A model generated the notes under the pieces. The model did no database searches. It was not told the origin of the DNA and saw only the letters and a list, made by a program, of their open reading frames with translations. From Pseudomonas faucium (GTDB taxonomy: Bacteria; Pseudomonadota; Gammaproteobacteria; Pseudomonadales; Pseudomonadaceae), in contig NZ_BQIP01000002.1 of assembly GCF_021602585.1 (NCBI RefSeq), forward strand, positions 389,614 to 453,613: a DNA stretch of 64,000 nucleotides, read 5' to 3'. Of the stretch, positions 8,701-18,374 are shown piece after piece; the first letter of the stretch is position 1, and every line of letters begins with the position of its first letter. A program made the position numbers and the translations under genes.

Positions 8701-9329
8701 CCCGAACCCAGAAAACCGTCTTCATCCTCGTTGCCGTGGTCGCCTTGATCATGGGCCTGACCGTCAACAAGGTGCTCAATGGCCGCAACCAGCCCAACCC
8801 TGCCGAGCTGATCGACGCCGGCATCATCCTGCTGCCGCAAAGCCGCACGGTGGCGGATGTGACCATGACCAACCAGGACGGCCAGCCGGTGAAGCTGGAC
8901 GACCTCAAGGGCAAATGGTCGCTGCTGTTCTTCGGCTACACCTACTGCCCGGACATCTGCCCGACCACCCTGGCGCAGCTGCGCCAAGTGAAGAGCGAGC
9001 TGCCCAAGGAAGCCGTCGACCGCCTGCAGGTGGTGCTGGTGAGCGTGGACCCGAATCGCGATACGCCCAACCAGCTCAAGCAGTACCTGGGCTACTTCGA
9101 CAAGGATTTCGTGGGGGTGGCGGGGTCGATCGAGGATACCCAGAAGCTCGCCAATGCCTTGAGCATTCCGTTCATTCCGGCCGATACCAGCAAGCCTGGG
9201 TATACCGTGGATCACAGCGGCAACCTGGCCGTCGTGGGGCCGGATGGGCGCCAGCGCGGCTTCATTCGCGCGCCGTTCAACAACCAGAAGCTGGTGGCGC
9301 AGTTGCCGGGGCTGGTCAAGCGCGATTGA
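8697..9329 (+). CDS. SCO1/SenC family copper chaperone
   Basis: A 210-residue membrane-anchored thioredoxin-fold protein that supplies copper to the CuA site of subunit II. One N-terminal helix spans about residues 7-25. The copper-binding CPDIC motif is at Cys84-Cys88 and the third ligand His lies in YTVDHSGNL near residue 170. It is the last gene of the cox assembly block and overlaps cyoE by four bases. Confidence 0.93.
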   Translation: MTRTQKTVFILVAVVALIMGLTVNKVLNGRNQPNPAELIDAGIILLPQSRTVADVTMTNQDGQPVKLDDLKGKWSLLFFGYTYCPDICPTTLAQLRQVKSELPKEAVDRLQVVLVSVDPNRDTPNQLKQYLGYFDKDFVGVAGSIEDTQKLANALSIPFIPADTSKPGYTVDHSGNLAVVGPDGRQRGFIRAPFNNQKLVAQLPGLVKRD

Positions 9330-9346
9330 TGCAAGCCGCAAAAAGC

Positions 9347-9400
9347 ATCGCCGGCAAGCCGGCTCCCACACGTGCCTGTGGGAGCCGGCTTGCCGGCGAT
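9347..9400. repeat. REP pair (inverted), GCCGGCAAGCCGGCTCCCAC family
   Basis: Two inverted copies of ATCGCCGGCAAGCCGGCTCC face each other around a short centre. It lies between the convergent sco and metQ genes and could act as a bidirectional terminator or REP site. The same unit recurs seven more times in the window. Confidence 0.85.
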
Positions 9401-9422
9401 GGGGGCAACGAAATGCTGAGGC

Positions 9423-10193
9423 TTAGAACGCCGGTACCACAGCGCCCTTGTACTTCTCGGTGATGAACTGCTTCACCTCAGGCGAGTGCAGCGCTGCTGC
9501 CAGTTTCTTCATGTCTTCGGAGTCCTTGTTGTCTGGACGGGCAACCAGGATGTTGACGTAAGGCGAGTCGCTGCCTTCGATGGCCAGCGCGTCCTGCTCC
9601 GGGTTCAGCTTGGCTTCCAGCGCGTAGTTGGTGTTGATCAGGGCGATATCGACCTGGGTCAGCACGCGCGGGATGGTGGCCGCTTCCAGCTCGCGGAACT
9701 TCACGTTCTTCGGGTTCTGGGCAACGTCCTTCACGGTCGACAGGATGTTGCTGTTGTCCTTGAGCTTGATCACCCCGGCCTTGTCCAGCAGCAGCAGGGC
9801 GCGGCCGCCGTTGGTGGCGTCGTTGGGGATGACCACGGTGGCGCCGGACGGCAGCTCGTCGAGCTTCTTGATCTTGGACGAGTACACGCCCAGCGGCTCG
9901 ATGTGCACGCCGGTCACGCTGACCAGGTGGGTGCCCTTGGCCTTGTTGAACTCATCCAGGTACGGCTGGTGCTGGAAGAAGTTGGCGTCCAGGCGCTTTT
10001 CGGCCACTTGCACGTTCGGCTGGATGTAATCGGTGAATTCCTTCACCTTCAGGTTCACACCCTCTTTTTCCAGCTGGGGTTTGACGAAGTTGAGGATCTC
10101 GGCGTGCGGCACCGGGGTGGCGGCGACGGTCAGGTCACCGGCATGGACCGAGAAGGCCGCGACAGCGGCAGCAACAGCAAGCAGCTTCTTCAT
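9423..10193 (-). CDS. metQ: Methionine ABC transporter substrate-binding protein
   Basis: A 256-residue periplasmic binding protein of the NlpA/MetQ family, which captures methionine. The signal peptide MKKLLAVAAAVAAFSVHA ends in an AxA-type site and there is no lipobox cysteine, so it should be free in the periplasm rather than a lipoprotein. Family segments are ANFFQHQPYLDEFN, PNDATNGGRALLLL and INTNYALEAKL. It is the last gene of metN-metI-metQ, separated from metI by a 64-base spacer with GC-rich hairpins. P. putida carries several paralogues, so the exact ligand (D/L-methionine or analogue) is inferred. Confidence 0.9.
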   Translation of the reverse strand: MKKLLAVAAAVAAFSVHAGDLTVAATPVPHAEILNFVKPQLEKEGVNLKVKEFTDYIQPNVQVAEKRLDANFFQHQPYLDEFNKAKGTHLVSVTGVHIEPLGVYSSKIKKLDELPSGATVVIPNDATNGGRALLLLDKAGVIKLKDNSNILSTVKDVAQNPKNVKFRELEAATIPRVLTQVDIALINTNYALEAKLNPEQDALAIEGSDSPYVNILVARPDNKDSEDMKKLAAALHSPEVKQFITEKYKGAVVPAF

Positions 10194-10209
10194 GAATCAC
10201 TCCTTGTGA

Positions 10210-10257
10210 GGGCCGCGACGGCCCCCGAACGGGTCGGCCGGGCCGACCCCATTGGGG
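10210..10257 (-). promoter_or_regulatory. GC-rich hairpins between metI and metQ
   Basis: Within the metI-metQ spacer, a GGGTCGGCC/GGCCGACCC inverted repeat (10231-10249) and a second GGGCCG-CGA-CGGCCC stem (10210-10225) lie just upstream of the metQ ribosome binding site. No T-run follows on the transcribed strand, so they look like mRNA-stabilising or processing structures rather than terminators. Confidence 0.45.
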
Positions 10258-10932
10258 TTACTTACGGGAAAAATGCACCACCAGTTTGTCGCCCACGCTC
10301 TGCAGGACTTGAACCAGTACCAGCAACAGCACCACGGTGACCACCATGACGTCGGTCTGGAAGCGCTGGTAGCCGAAGCGGATGGCCAGGTCGCCCAGGC
10401 CGCCGGCGCCGACCACGCCGGCCATGGCGGTGTACGACACCAGGGTGATGGCGGTGACGGTGATGGCGGCGAAGATGCCCGGGCGGGCTTCCGGCAGCAG
10501 TGCGTTGGTGATGATCTGGCGGGTGGTGGCGCCCATCGACTGGGTGGCCTCGATGATGCCGCGGTCCACTTCACGCAGGGCGGTTTCCACCAGGCGCGCG
10601 AAGAACGGCGTGGCGCCCACCACCAGCGGCGGGATGGCACCGGCCACGCCCAGCGAGGTGCCGGTGATCAGCACGGTGATCGGGATCATCACGATCAACA
10701 GGATGATGAACGGCAGCGAGCGCAGGATGTTGACCACCAGCGACAGCAGCGCGTACACGCCCTTCTGCTCGAACATCTGGCGCGGCCCGCAGAGGAACAG
10801 CAGCACGCCCAGCGGCAGGCCCAGCAGCACGGTGAAGAACAGCGAGCCGAACAGCATGATCATGGTGTCGATGGTCGCCAGCCAGATTTCGGCCCAGTCG
10901 ACGTTGGCAAAGAAATTCAGGGCGTCCATCAA
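10258..10932 (-). CDS. metI: Methionine ABC transporter permease
   Basis: A 224-residue inner membrane permease with about five to six helices. The EAA loop region ([33 protein letters not shown]) that docks on MetN is well conserved. It overlaps metN by four bases (ATGA type) and is followed by metQ, the standard MetNIQ order. Confidence 0.93.
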   Translation of the reverse strand: MMDALNFFANVDWAEIWLATIDTMIMLFGSLFFTVLLGLPLGVLLFLCGPRQMFEQKGVYALLSLVVNILRSLPFIILLIVMIPITVLITGTSLGVAGAIPPLVVGATPFFARLVETALREVDRGIIEATQSMGATTRQIITNALLPEARPGIFAAITVTAITLVSYTAMAGVVGAGGLGDLAIRFGYQRFQTDVMVVTVVLLLVLVQVLQSVGDKLVVHFSRK

Positions 10933-11936
10933 CGCAGTACCTCCATATGTACGTCAGCTGCCTTGAAGCGGTCGAACGCCGCTTCCATGTCGCCGCCAGT
11001 CACGGCCAGGGTCAGCTGCCCATAGGGCACATCCTTGATGCGGTCGATACGCCCGGCGAGGATGCTGTAGTCCACGCCGGTTTCGCGGGCCACGGTGCCC
11101 AGCAGCGGCGCGTAGGTGGCGTCGCCCTGGAAGGTCAGGCGGATGATGCGCCCTGGCACGTGGGCGAAGTCATCACGCTGCTCGCCTTCGTCGACCTGTT
11201 CGTCTTCCTGGACGAAACGCTTGGTGGTCGGGTGCTGCGGGTGCAGGAACACCTCGGCCACCGAGCCTTGCTCGACGATCTGCCCGGCATCCATCACCGC
11301 CACGCGGTCGCAGACCCGGCGGATCACGTCCATCTCGTGGGTGATCAGCACGATGGTCAGCTTCAGCTCGCGGTTGATCTCGGCCAGCAATTGCAGCACC
11401 GAGGCCGTGGTCTGTGGGTCGAGGGCGCTGGTGGCCTCGTCGCACAGCAGGATCTTGGGGTTGGTGGACAGGGCGCGGGCGATGCCGACGCGCTGTTTCT
11501 GGCCGCCGGACAACTGCGCCGGGTACTTCTTGGCGTGGTCCTGCAGGCCGACACGGGCCAGCAGCTCGCTGACACGCTTGTCGATTGCGCTGCGCGACAG
11601 CTCGCCGGCAAGGGTCAGCGGCAGGGCCACGTTGTCGGCCACGGTCTTGGACGCCAGCAGGTTGAAGTGCTGGAAGATCATGCCCACCTGCTGGCGGAAG
11701 CCGCGCAGCTGGTTGGCGTTGAACGCGGTGACGTCTTCGCCGTCGACGATGATCTTGCCGCCGGAAGGCTCTTCCAGGCGGTTGATCAGGCGCAGCAGGG
11801 TGCTCTTGCCGGCGCCGGAATGGCCGATCAGGCCGAACACCTGGCCGTCTTCGATGGCCAGGCTGGTCGGGTTCAGGGCGGGGATTTCCCTACCGGCGAC
11901 GCGGTAGGTCTTGTGTACATGTTGGAACTCGATCAC
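10929..11936 (-). CDS. metN: Methionine ABC transporter ATP-binding protein with NIL domain
   Basis: ATPase of the methionine importer (335 aa). The Walker [10 protein letters not shown], signature LSGGQKQR, Walker [13 protein letters not shown] and switch His in ITHEMD are intact. The C-terminal about 80 residues form the NIL (ACT-like) domain that mediates transinhibition by methionine in characterised MetN proteins. It is the first gene of the minus-strand operon; upstream is a 228-base divergent region shared with katE. Confidence 0.93.
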   Translation of the reverse strand: MIEFQHVHKTYRVAGREIPALNPTSLAIEDGQVFGLIGHSGAGKSTLLRLINRLEEPSGGKIIVDGEDVTAFNANQLRGFRQQVGMIFQHFNLLASKTVADNVALPLTLAGELSRSAIDKRVSELLARVGLQDHAKKYPAQLSGGQKQRVGIARALSTNPKILLCDEATSALDPQTTASVLQLLAEINRELKLTIVLITHEMDVIRRVCDRVAVMDAGQIVEQGSVAEVFLHPQHPTTKRFVQEDEQVDEGEQRDDFAHVPGRIIRLTFQGDATYAPLLGTVARETGVDYSILAGRIDRIKDVPYGQLTLAVTGGDMEAAFDRFKAADVHMEVLR

Positions 11937-12164
11937 GTAGCGAACCTTGTGGGGCGCATGGAATTTGGGGTCAGCGGTTGGCTGGGGTGGCGCATTTTAG
12001 CCTTTTCCCATAGTTGTTCTTAGCATTTATTTCGTAACGGACCAATCCATCGGGCATAACACGACAACTGGTAATCCCGATTGAACGCTCGGCAAAGCCC
12101 TCCAGTCACTACTTGAACAAGCCCGACCAAGGGCACGCCTGATGACTGACGAGGAGAGCCGACC

Positions 12165-14309
12165 ATGCCCAGCAAGAAAACGGATGCGCCCAAGCACAGC
12201 GAGGCCGCCGGCACCCAGACCCCCGACCGGGCCAATACCAACGCCAAGCTGCAGAGCCTGGAGGCGTTTCGCAGCGATGCCACCGGCCAGGCGCTGCGCA
12301 CCAACCAGGGGGTGAAGGTCGCCGACAACCAGAACAGCCTGAAGGCCGGAGCGCGCGGGCCATCGTTGCTCGAAGACTTCATCATGCGCGAGAAGATCAC
12401 CCACTTCGACCACGAGCGCATCCCCGAACGCATCGTCCACGCCCGCGGCACCGGGGCCCATGGCTACTTCCAGAGCTACGGCAACCATGCCGAGCTGACC
12501 AAGGCCGGTTTCCTGCAGGACCCGCAGAAGATCACCCCGGTGTTCGTGCGCTTTTCCACCGTGCAGGGGCCGCGCGGCTCGGGTGACACGGTGCGCGATG
12601 TGCGCGGTTTTGCCGTGAAGTTCTACACCGATGAGGGCAATTTCGACCTGGTGGGCAACAACATGCCGGTGTTCTTCATCCAGGATGCGATCAAGTTCCC
12701 CGACTTCGTGCATGCGGTCAAACCCGAGCCGCACAACGAGATGCCCACCGGCGGCTCGGCCCACGACACCTTCTGGGACTTCGTCTCGCTGGTGCCGGAA
12801 TCGGCGCACATGGTCATCTGGGCCATGTCCGACCGCGCCATCCCGCGCAGCCTGCGGATGATGGAGGGCTTTGGCGTGCACACTTTCCGCCTGATCAACG
12901 CCCAAGGCGTGGCCAGCTTCGTCAAGTTCCACTGGAAGCCGCGCCAGGGCGTGCATTCGGTGCTCTGGGACGAAGCCCAGAAGCTGGCCGGCAAGGACAC
13001 CGACTACCACCGCCGCGACCTGTGGGACGCGATCGAGACCGGCGACTACCCGGAATGGGAGCTGGGCGTGCAGATCGTGCCGGAGGCCGACGAGCACAAG
13101 TTCGACTTCGACCTGCTCGACCCCACCAAGCTCATCCCCGAAGAGCTGGTGCCGGTGACGCCGCTGGGCAAGATGGTGCTAAACCGCAACCCGGACAACT
13201 TCTTCGCCGAAACCGAGCAGGTGGCCTTCTGCCCCGGGCATATCGTGCCGGGCATCGATTTCAGCAACGACCCGCTGCTGCAGGGCCGGCTGTTCTCCTA
13301 CACCGATACCCAGATCAGCCGCCTGGGCGGGCCGAACTTCCATGAAATCCCGATCAACCGGCCGGTGGCGCCCAACCACAGCAGCCAGCGTGATGCCATG
13401 CACCGCATGACCATCGACAAGGGCCGCGCGTCTTACGAGCCCAATTCGATCGATGGCGGCTGGCCGAAAGAAACCCCACCCGCCGCGCAGGATGGCGGCT
13501 TCGAGAGCTACCAGGAGCGCATCGAGGCGCACAAGATCCGCCAGCGCAGCGAGTCGTTCGGCGACCACTTCTCCCAGGCGCGGCTGTTCTTCCAGAGCAT
13601 GAGCCCGACCGAGCAGCAGCACATCATCAAGGCCTACAGCTTCGAGCTGGGCAAGGTGGAGCGCGAGGCGATCCGGGCTCGCCAGGTGAACGAGATCCTG
13701 GCCAACATCGACCTGAAGCTGGCGGCGGCGGTGGCGGCCAACCTGGGGCTACCGGCGCCCAAGCAGGGCACGGTCCAGGTAAAAGGCAGCAAACCCGCGC
13801 AGTCCAAGGCTTTGAGCCAGATGAACCACCCCGGCGACGTGGGCATCAAGGGGCGCAAGATTGCCGTGCTGGTGGCCGATGGCGTGGATGCGGCCAGCGT
13901 CGACAGGCTGGTCAAGGCGCTCGAGGCCAAGAGCGCGCGGCCGATGCTGCTGGGGCCTACTTCGGCGCCTGTGAAGATGGCCGATGGCAAGCCGTTGAAA
14001 GTGGATGCCTCGATCGAAGGGATGCCTTCGGTGATGTTCGACGGGATCGTCGTCGCGGGCGGCAAGGCCTCGATCGATGCGTTGAGCGCCAGCGGCGTGG
14101 CCAAGCATTTCCTGCTCGAGGGCTACAAGCACCTGAAGGCGATCATGCTGGCCAAGGATGCCAAGGCATTGCTCGCCGGCCTGGGGCTCAAGGAAGACAA
14201 GGGGTTGCTGCTGGGGGATGAGCAGAAGGCCGTGGAGGCCTTTGTCAAAGCAGTGGAAGGGCATCGGGTGTGGGAGCGGGAGGCGGCTGCAGAGGGTGTG
14301 CCTGCCTGA
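12165..14309 (+). CDS. katE: Large-subunit (clade 2) monofunctional catalase HPII
   Basis: A 714-residue heme catalase that dismutates hydrogen peroxide. Catalytic His92 ([10 protein letters not shown]), Asn165 ([10 protein letters not shown]) and the proximal heme ligand Tyr379 (RLFSYTDTQ) are present. After about residue 560 a C-terminal DJ-1/PfpI (class I GATase-like) domain follows, typical of HPII-type enzymes. The start ATG follows GACGAGGAGAG. It is divergent from metN. Family members are usually RpoS- and OxyR-linked, but I see no convincing consensus promoter here. Confidence 0.95.
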   Translation: MPSKKTDAPKHSEAAGTQTPDRANTNAKLQSLEAFRSDATGQALRTNQGVKVADNQNSLKAGARGPSLLEDFIMREKITHFDHERIPERIVHARGTGAHGYFQSYGNHAELTKAGFLQDPQKITPVFVRFSTVQGPRGSGDTVRDVRGFAVKFYTDEGNFDLVGNNMPVFFIQDAIKFPDFVHAVKPEPHNEMPTGGSAHDTFWDFVSLVPESAHMVIWAMSDRAIPRSLRMMEGFGVHTFRLINAQGVASFVKFHWKPRQGVHSVLWDEAQKLAGKDTDYHRRDLWDAIETGDYPEWELGVQIVPEADEHKFDFDLLDPTKLIPEELVPVTPLGKMVLNRNPDNFFAETEQVAFCPGHIVPGIDFSNDPLLQGRLFSYTDTQISRLGGPNFHEIPINRPVAPNHSSQRDAMHRMTIDKGRASYEPNSIDGGWPKETPPAAQDGGFESYQERIEAHKIRQRSESFGDHFSQARLFFQSMSPTEQQHIIKAYSFELGKVEREAIRARQVNEILANIDLKLAAAVAANLGLPAPKQGTVQVKGSKPAQSKALSQMNHPGDVGIKGRKIAVLVADGVDAASVDRLVKALEAKSARPMLLGPTSAPVKMADGKPLKVDASIEGMPSVMFDGIVVAGGKASIDALSASGVAKHFLLEGYKHLKAIMLAKDAKALLAGLGLKEDKGLLLGDEQKAVEAFVKAVEGHRVWEREAAAEGVPA

Positions 14310-14321
14310 TCGGCGGCGCCT

Positions 14322-14410
14322 TCATCGCCGGCAAGCCGGCTCCCACAGGGCCAACCACAGGTCTCGAGGGCCTGTGGAGCTCTCTGTGGGAGCCGGCTTG
14401 CCGGCGATGA
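14322..14410. repeat. REP pair, GCCGGCAAGCCGGCTCCCAC family
   Basis: Inverted REP copies with an interposed imperfect inverted repeat (CCACAGG and CCTGTGG) sit between the convergent katE and lipoprotein genes. Confidence 0.85.
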
Positions 14411-14422
14411 GGCCCTGAAACG

Positions 14423-15130
14423 TCACCGCTGATGCGGGACCAATACCACCTGAGCCGGCATCTTGCGCTGAATCTCATGCTTCTGCTTCAGCTTGAAGCC
14501 ACTGTCGATCTTGTGCACCCGCTTCTCCAGCAGGTTCTTCAGCCACGGCGCGTCCTCGGTGCGCGGCACCTGGAACACCACCTCGCACTGGTAATTCACC
14601 ACATCCTTGGCAATTTCATCGAGCTGACGGCGCATCGCGGCGATGTCGGTGGTCTTCAGCGCGATTACCGTGCTCGGCGCCGTTGGGTCGATCACCCGCG
14701 CCTGGGGCTTGGCCTCGGCAGCTTTCAAGGCCGCCTCGGCTTTCTCCAGCTCGGCCTTGCGGGCCTGGCCAACGGCGTCGCCACCGGTGACTGCCGGGGC
14801 CTGCGGCATCAGCGCACGGGCGCGCGCCAGCGCGGTTGCGGCGGCGTTGACATCGCCTTTTTGCAGCACGATCTGGCTGCGTTTGAGGTAGGCCTCGGCC
14901 AACTGGCGCTGGTATTGCTCCAGGCGCGCGTCGTTCGGCGACTGGGCCTGCAAGGCAGCCAGCTGGTCTTCGGCGGTGGCCAGCTCATTGCTGGCGATAT
15001 TCTGCTGCAGCTGCTGCCAGGCATCGGCTTGGGCAGGTGCACTGGCCTGCTCCACCGGCGCACTGGAACAGGCGGCCAGGAACAGGGAAAACGCGGCAAC
15101 AAGCAGATAACGGGATGCGAACGGCTTCAT
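14423..15130 (-). CDS. Conserved lipoprotein, function unknown
   Basis: A 235-residue protein with a lipoprotein signal (LFLAAC; acylated Cys near residue 21). The mature part is Ala/Gln-rich and largely alpha-helical, with a TPR-like or coiled-coil stretch (about 35-150), then a C-terminal beta-rich part (DVVNYQCEVVFQVPRTEDAPWL). Orthologues lie next to znuB in pseudomonads, but no function is known to me. It is convergent with katE and is likely attached to the outer membrane. Confidence 0.85.
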   Translation of the reverse strand: MKPFASRYLLVAAFSLFLAACSSAPVEQASAPAQADAWQQLQQNIASNELATAEDQLAALQAQSPNDARLEQYQRQLAEAYLKRSQIVLQKGDVNAAATALARARALMPQAPAVTGGDAVGQARKAELEKAEAALKAAEAKPQARVIDPTAPSTVIALKTTDIAAMRRQLDEIAKDVVNYQCEVVFQVPRTEDAPWLKNLLEKRVHKIDSGFKLKQKHEIQRKMPAQVVLVPHQR

Positions 15131-15257
15131 TCCTGCGACTCTCTATTTGCGCAAAAAGCGAGCAAGTCTACACCCAGGTGCGCACGCTCGAAAACAGGTC
15201 TTACAGACCCTTTACCCGCGAAAAGGTTGCAGGGCACGCCGATGCGCACCCCGCTTT

Positions 15258-16040
15258 TCAGCGTTTTGGCAGGGCCAGGCTCAGCAAGAATAGCACTGCC
15301 GCGCAGACCACGATCGACGGGCCGGCCGGGGTGTCCTTGAACCAGGACATGGCCAGGCCCCCGCAAACCGCGGTCACGCCCAGCAGGCTGGCACCCAGTG
15401 CCATCTGCTCGGGCGAGCGGGCGTGGCGCTGCGCCGCAGCCGCCGGGATGATCAGCAGCGAGGTGATCAGCAGCACGCCGACGATCTTCATGGCCACGGC
15501 GATCACCACGGCAATCAGCAGCATCAATGCCATGCGCAGGGCGGCCACTGGCAGGCCTTCGACCATGGCCAGCTCTTCGTGCACGGTGATTGCCAGCAGC
15601 GGCCGCCACAATGCGGCCAGCAACAGCAGCACCAGGGCGCTGCCGCCGAGGATCCAGCCCAGGTCGCCAGGGCTGATCGCCAGCAGGTCGCCGAACAGGT
15701 AGGCCATCAGGTCGATGCGCACGTCCTTCATGAAGCTCAGCACCACCAGGCCCAGCGACAGGGTGCTGGGCGCGAGGATGCCGAGCAGCGTGTCCGAGGC
15801 CAGTGGCTGGCGCTGCTGCAAGGTCACCAGGAGGATGGCCAGCAACAGGCAGCCGACGGTGACCGCCAGCGCCGGGCTGACATCCAGCACGAAGCCCAGG
15901 GCCACGCCCAGCAGGGCGGCGTGGGACAGGGTGTCGCCAAAATAGGCCATGCGCCGCCACACCACGAAGGAGCCCAGCGGGCCCGCCACCAGCGCCAGGG
16001 AAAGGCCTGCAAGCAAGGCGTAGAGAAGAAAATCAGCCAT
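15258..16040 (-). CDS. znuB: Zinc ABC transporter permease
   Basis: A 260-residue ABC-3 family permease with about seven helices, forming the channel of the high-affinity zinc importer. The segment [18 protein letters not shown] near the N-terminus is diagnostic. The ATG at 16040 ([12 protein letters not shown]) overlaps the znuC end by eight bases; a longer open frame upstream reads into znuC and is not supported. The operon order is zur-znuC-znuB. Confidence 0.94.
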   Translation of the reverse strand: MADFLLYALLAGLSLALVAGPLGSFVVWRRMAYFGDTLSHAALLGVALGFVLDVSPALAVTVGCLLLAILLVTLQQRQPLASDTLLGILAPSTLSLGLVVLSFMKDVRIDLMAYLFGDLLAISPGDLGWILGGSALVLLLLAALWRPLLAITVHEELAMVEGLPVAALRMALMLLIAVVIAVAMKIVGVLLITSLLIIPAAAAQRHARSPEQMALGASLLGVTAVCGGLAMSWFKDTPAGPSIVVCAAVLFLLSLALPKR

Positions 16041-16806
16041 GCTTGCAGTGCTCTCCGTGAACATGGGCGCCAGGGGCGACGACCGAGCCGTGCAGGTCGT
16101 GGCTGTGGTCGTGATGGTGGTGATAGATGGCCAGGCTCGGGGCGTTCTGGCCGAACAGCTCGACGAAGGCCGGGTCGTTGCTGACCTGCTCGGGGTGGCC
16201 CGAGCAGCACACATGGCGGTTGAGGCACACCACCTGGTCGGTGGCGCTCATCACCAGGTGCAGGTCGTGCGAGACCATCAGCACGCCGCAGCCGTGGCGG
16301 TCGCGCAGGCGGGTGATGAGGTTGTACAGCTCGGTCTGGCCGACCACGTCGACGCCCTGCACGGGCTCGTCCAGCACCAGCAACTGCGGTTCACGCAGCA
16401 GCGCCCGGGCCAGCAGCACACGCTGCATCTCGCCACCGGAAATGGTCTGGATCGGGTTGTCGATCACCTGCTCGGCCCCCACTTCCTGCAGCGCCGACAA
16501 GGCTGCCGCGCGGTCTACGCCGGGCACCAGGCGCAGAAAGCGCAGCACCGAGAGCGGCAGGGTCGGGTCTACCTGAATCTTCTGCGGCATGTAGCCGATG
16601 CGCAGCTTCGGCTTGCGCCACACGCTGCCGCGGTGCGGCTTGAGCAGCCCGAGCACGGCACGCACCAGGGTGGTCTTGCCGGCGCCGTTGGGGCCGATCA
16701 GGGTCACGATCTGGCCGGGAGCGACCGCCAGGTCGATGCTGTCGAGCACCGCCTCGCCGCCAAAGGTGACGCCGACCTGCTCGAGGCGGATCAGGGCGTC
16801 GCTCAT
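16033..16806 (-). CDS. znuC: Zinc ABC transporter ATP-binding protein
   Basis: The ATPase (257 aa) energising zinc uptake. Walker A is GPNGAGKTT, the signature SGGEMQR and Walker [13 protein letters not shown]. The C-terminal 40 residues are His-rich ([14 protein letters not shown] and a final HCKHG), probably a zinc-binding tail. The start ATG at 16806 overlaps the end of zur; the upstream-extended open frame is not the real start. Confidence 0.94.
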   Translation of the reverse strand: MSDALIRLEQVGVTFGGEAVLDSIDLAVAPGQIVTLIGPNGAGKTTLVRAVLGLLKPHRGSVWRKPKLRIGYMPQKIQVDPTLPLSVLRFLRLVPGVDRAAALSALQEVGAEQVIDNPIQTISGGEMQRVLLARALLREPQLLVLDEPVQGVDVVGQTELYNLITRLRDRHGCGVLMVSHDLHLVMSATDQVVCLNRHVCCSGHPEQVSNDPAFVELFGQNAPSLAIYHHHHDHSHDLHGSVVAPGAHVHGEHCKHG

Positions 16807-17288
16807 GCCGCGCTCCGGCAGTTGCCGCACAGGCCGACGATTTCCACCGTCTGCGTCTCGACCGTGAAGCCCACGCCCTTGGCGCTGGTGACGATGGCAT
16901 CGCTGATGCTGTCCTGCTCCAGCTCGATGGCCACGTGGCACACGCGGCAGATCAGGAACTGGCCATGGTGGGCGTGCTCCGGGTGGCTGCAGCCGATGAA
17001 GGCGTTGAGCGAGGCGATGCGGTGCACCAGGCCGTTTTCCAGAAGGAAGTCGAGGGCGCGGTACACCGTGGGCGGCGCGGCGCGGCGGCCATCCTGCTCG
17101 CTGAGCACGGCGAGGATGTCGTAGGCGCCCAGCGGCTTGTGGCTCTGCCACACCAGTTCCAGCACGCGGCGGCGCAGCGCGGTCAGGCGCAGGCCCTGGC
17201 GGGCGCACAAGGCGTCGGCTTCGGCCAGGGCGCTGTGCACGCAATGGGAGTGATCGTGGGGACGGTGAGCCAGCGGCGTGATGGACAT
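16803..17288 (-). CDS. zur: Zinc uptake regulator (Fur family)
   Basis: A 161-residue Fur-family repressor that senses zinc. The winged-helix part contains [23 protein letters not shown] and [15 protein letters not shown]. The metal site cysteines lie in ICRVCH and the C-terminal LCGNC pair, which form the structural zinc site. It overlaps znuC by four bases. It shares a 66-base divergent intergenic region with znuA that contains a Zur-box-like sequence. Confidence 0.94.
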   Translation of the reverse strand: MSITPLAHRPHDHSHCVHSALAEADALCARQGLRLTALRRRVLELVWQSHKPLGAYDILAVLSEQDGRRAAPPTVYRALDFLLENGLVHRIASLNAFIGCSHPEHAHHGQFLICRVCHVAIELEQDSISDAIVTSAKGVGFTVETQTVEIVGLCGNCRSAA

Positions 17289-17314
17289 GGGCAGCGACGG
17301 TTCTGGATGGAGAC

Positions 17315-17327
17315 GTTATTATGTTAC
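17315..17327. promoter_or_regulatory. Candidate Zur operator between zur and znuA
   Basis: GTTATTATGTTAC matches the core of the gamma-proteobacterial Zur box (a GTTATA-N-TATAAC palindrome) at about nine of thirteen positions. It lies between the divergent zur (start 17288) and znuA (start 17355) genes, the place expected for autoregulated control of zinc uptake. Confidence 0.6.
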
Positions 17328-17354
17328 CTGTTTCTGACGAGTCGAGTATTCATC

Positions 17355-18263
17355 GTGTCCCGATTCCTTGTGCTTTTTGTCGCATTCATCGCCTGCTCGG
17401 CGCAGGCCGACGTGCGCGTGCTGACCAGTATCAAGCCGTTGCAGCAGATCGCCGCCGCGGTGCAGGACGGTGTCGGCAGCCCTGACGTGCTGCTACCGCC
17501 GGGCGCCTCGCCGCACCACTATGCGCTGCGCCCCTCCGATGTGCGCAAGGTGGGCGAGGCCGACCTGCTGTACTGGATCGGCCCCGACATGGAGAACTTC
17601 CTGCCGCGGGTGCTGGGCAGCCGCAGCAAGCCAACGGTCGCCGTGCAGGCGTTGCCTGGCCTGCATCTGCGCCATTTCGGCGAGGACAGCCATTCCCACG
17701 AGGCGGACGACGCAGACGAGCATGACCACGACCACCGCCCGGGCAGCCTGGATGCGCACCTGTGGCTGTCGTCGCTCAACGCGCGGGTGATCGCGGCGAA
17801 GATGGCGGCGGACCTGGCGGCGGCCGACCCGGCCAACGCGGCGCGTTACCAGAGCAACCTGAAGGCCTTCACCGAGCGCCTCGATGGCCTGGATGCGCGC
17901 ATCAAAGCGCGAGTGGCCGGCATCGCCGACAAGCCTTATTTCGTGTTCCACGAAGCGTTCGACTACTTCGAGTCTGCCTATGGCCTGAAGCACACCGGCG
18001 TGTTCAGCGTGGCGGCGGAAGTGCAGCCTGGCGCGCAGCATGTGGCGGCCATGCGCAAGCGCCTGCAGGAAGTGGGCAAGACCTGTGTGTTCAGTGAGCC
18101 GCCGCTGCGTCCGCGCTTGGCCGAGACGCTGACGGCCGGGTTGCCGGTGCGCTTGGCGGAGCTGGATGCCCTGGGCGGTACCGACCCGGTGGATGCCAAG
18201 GGCTATGAGCGCTTGCTGGAAAAACTGGGCAGCGATTTGGCGGGGTGCCTGGAGCAGTTGTGA
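17355..18263 (+). CDS. znuA: Zinc ABC transporter substrate-binding protein
   Basis: Periplasmic zinc-binding protein (302 aa). GTG at 17355 is chosen because it gives a signal peptide VSRFLVLFVAFIACSAQA; an in-frame ATG at 17307 would place the Zur operator inside the gene. Zinc ligands are expected in PPGASPHHYALRP, DAHLWLS and FHEAFDYF. A His-rich loop (HSHEADDADEHDHDH) lies in the middle. It is divergent from zur-znuC-znuB. Confidence 0.93.
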   Translation: MSRFLVLFVAFIACSAQADVRVLTSIKPLQQIAAAVQDGVGSPDVLLPPGASPHHYALRPSDVRKVGEADLLYWIGPDMENFLPRVLGSRSKPTVAVQALPGLHLRHFGEDSHSHEADDADEHDHDHRPGSLDAHLWLSSLNARVIAAKMAADLAAADPANAARYQSNLKAFTERLDGLDARIKARVAGIADKPYFVFHEAFDYFESAYGLKHTGVFSVAAEVQPGAQHVAAMRKRLQEVGKTCVFSEPPLRPRLAETLTAGLPVRLAELDALGGTDPVDAKGYERLLEKLGSDLAGCLEQL

Positions 18264-18277
18264 TGGCTGGGCTGGCC

Positions 18278-18363
18278 CTATCGCCGGCAAACCGGCTCCC
18301 ACAGGTACTGCACCGTCATTGCGGGCGGTGATCAACCTGTGGGAGCCGGCTTGCCGGCGATAG
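18278..18363. repeat. REP pair, GCCGGCAAGCCGGCTCCCAC family
   Basis: Inverted REP copies (the left one with GCAAACCGG in place of GCAAGCCGG) lie between the convergent znuA and thrB genes. Confidence 0.85.
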
Positions 18364-18374
18364 GGCCGCTACGC

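Noticed and set aside
12061-12164. RpoS-type -10 upstream of katE
   Set aside because: The best match, CACTACTT near 12107, is too poor to support a promoter call.
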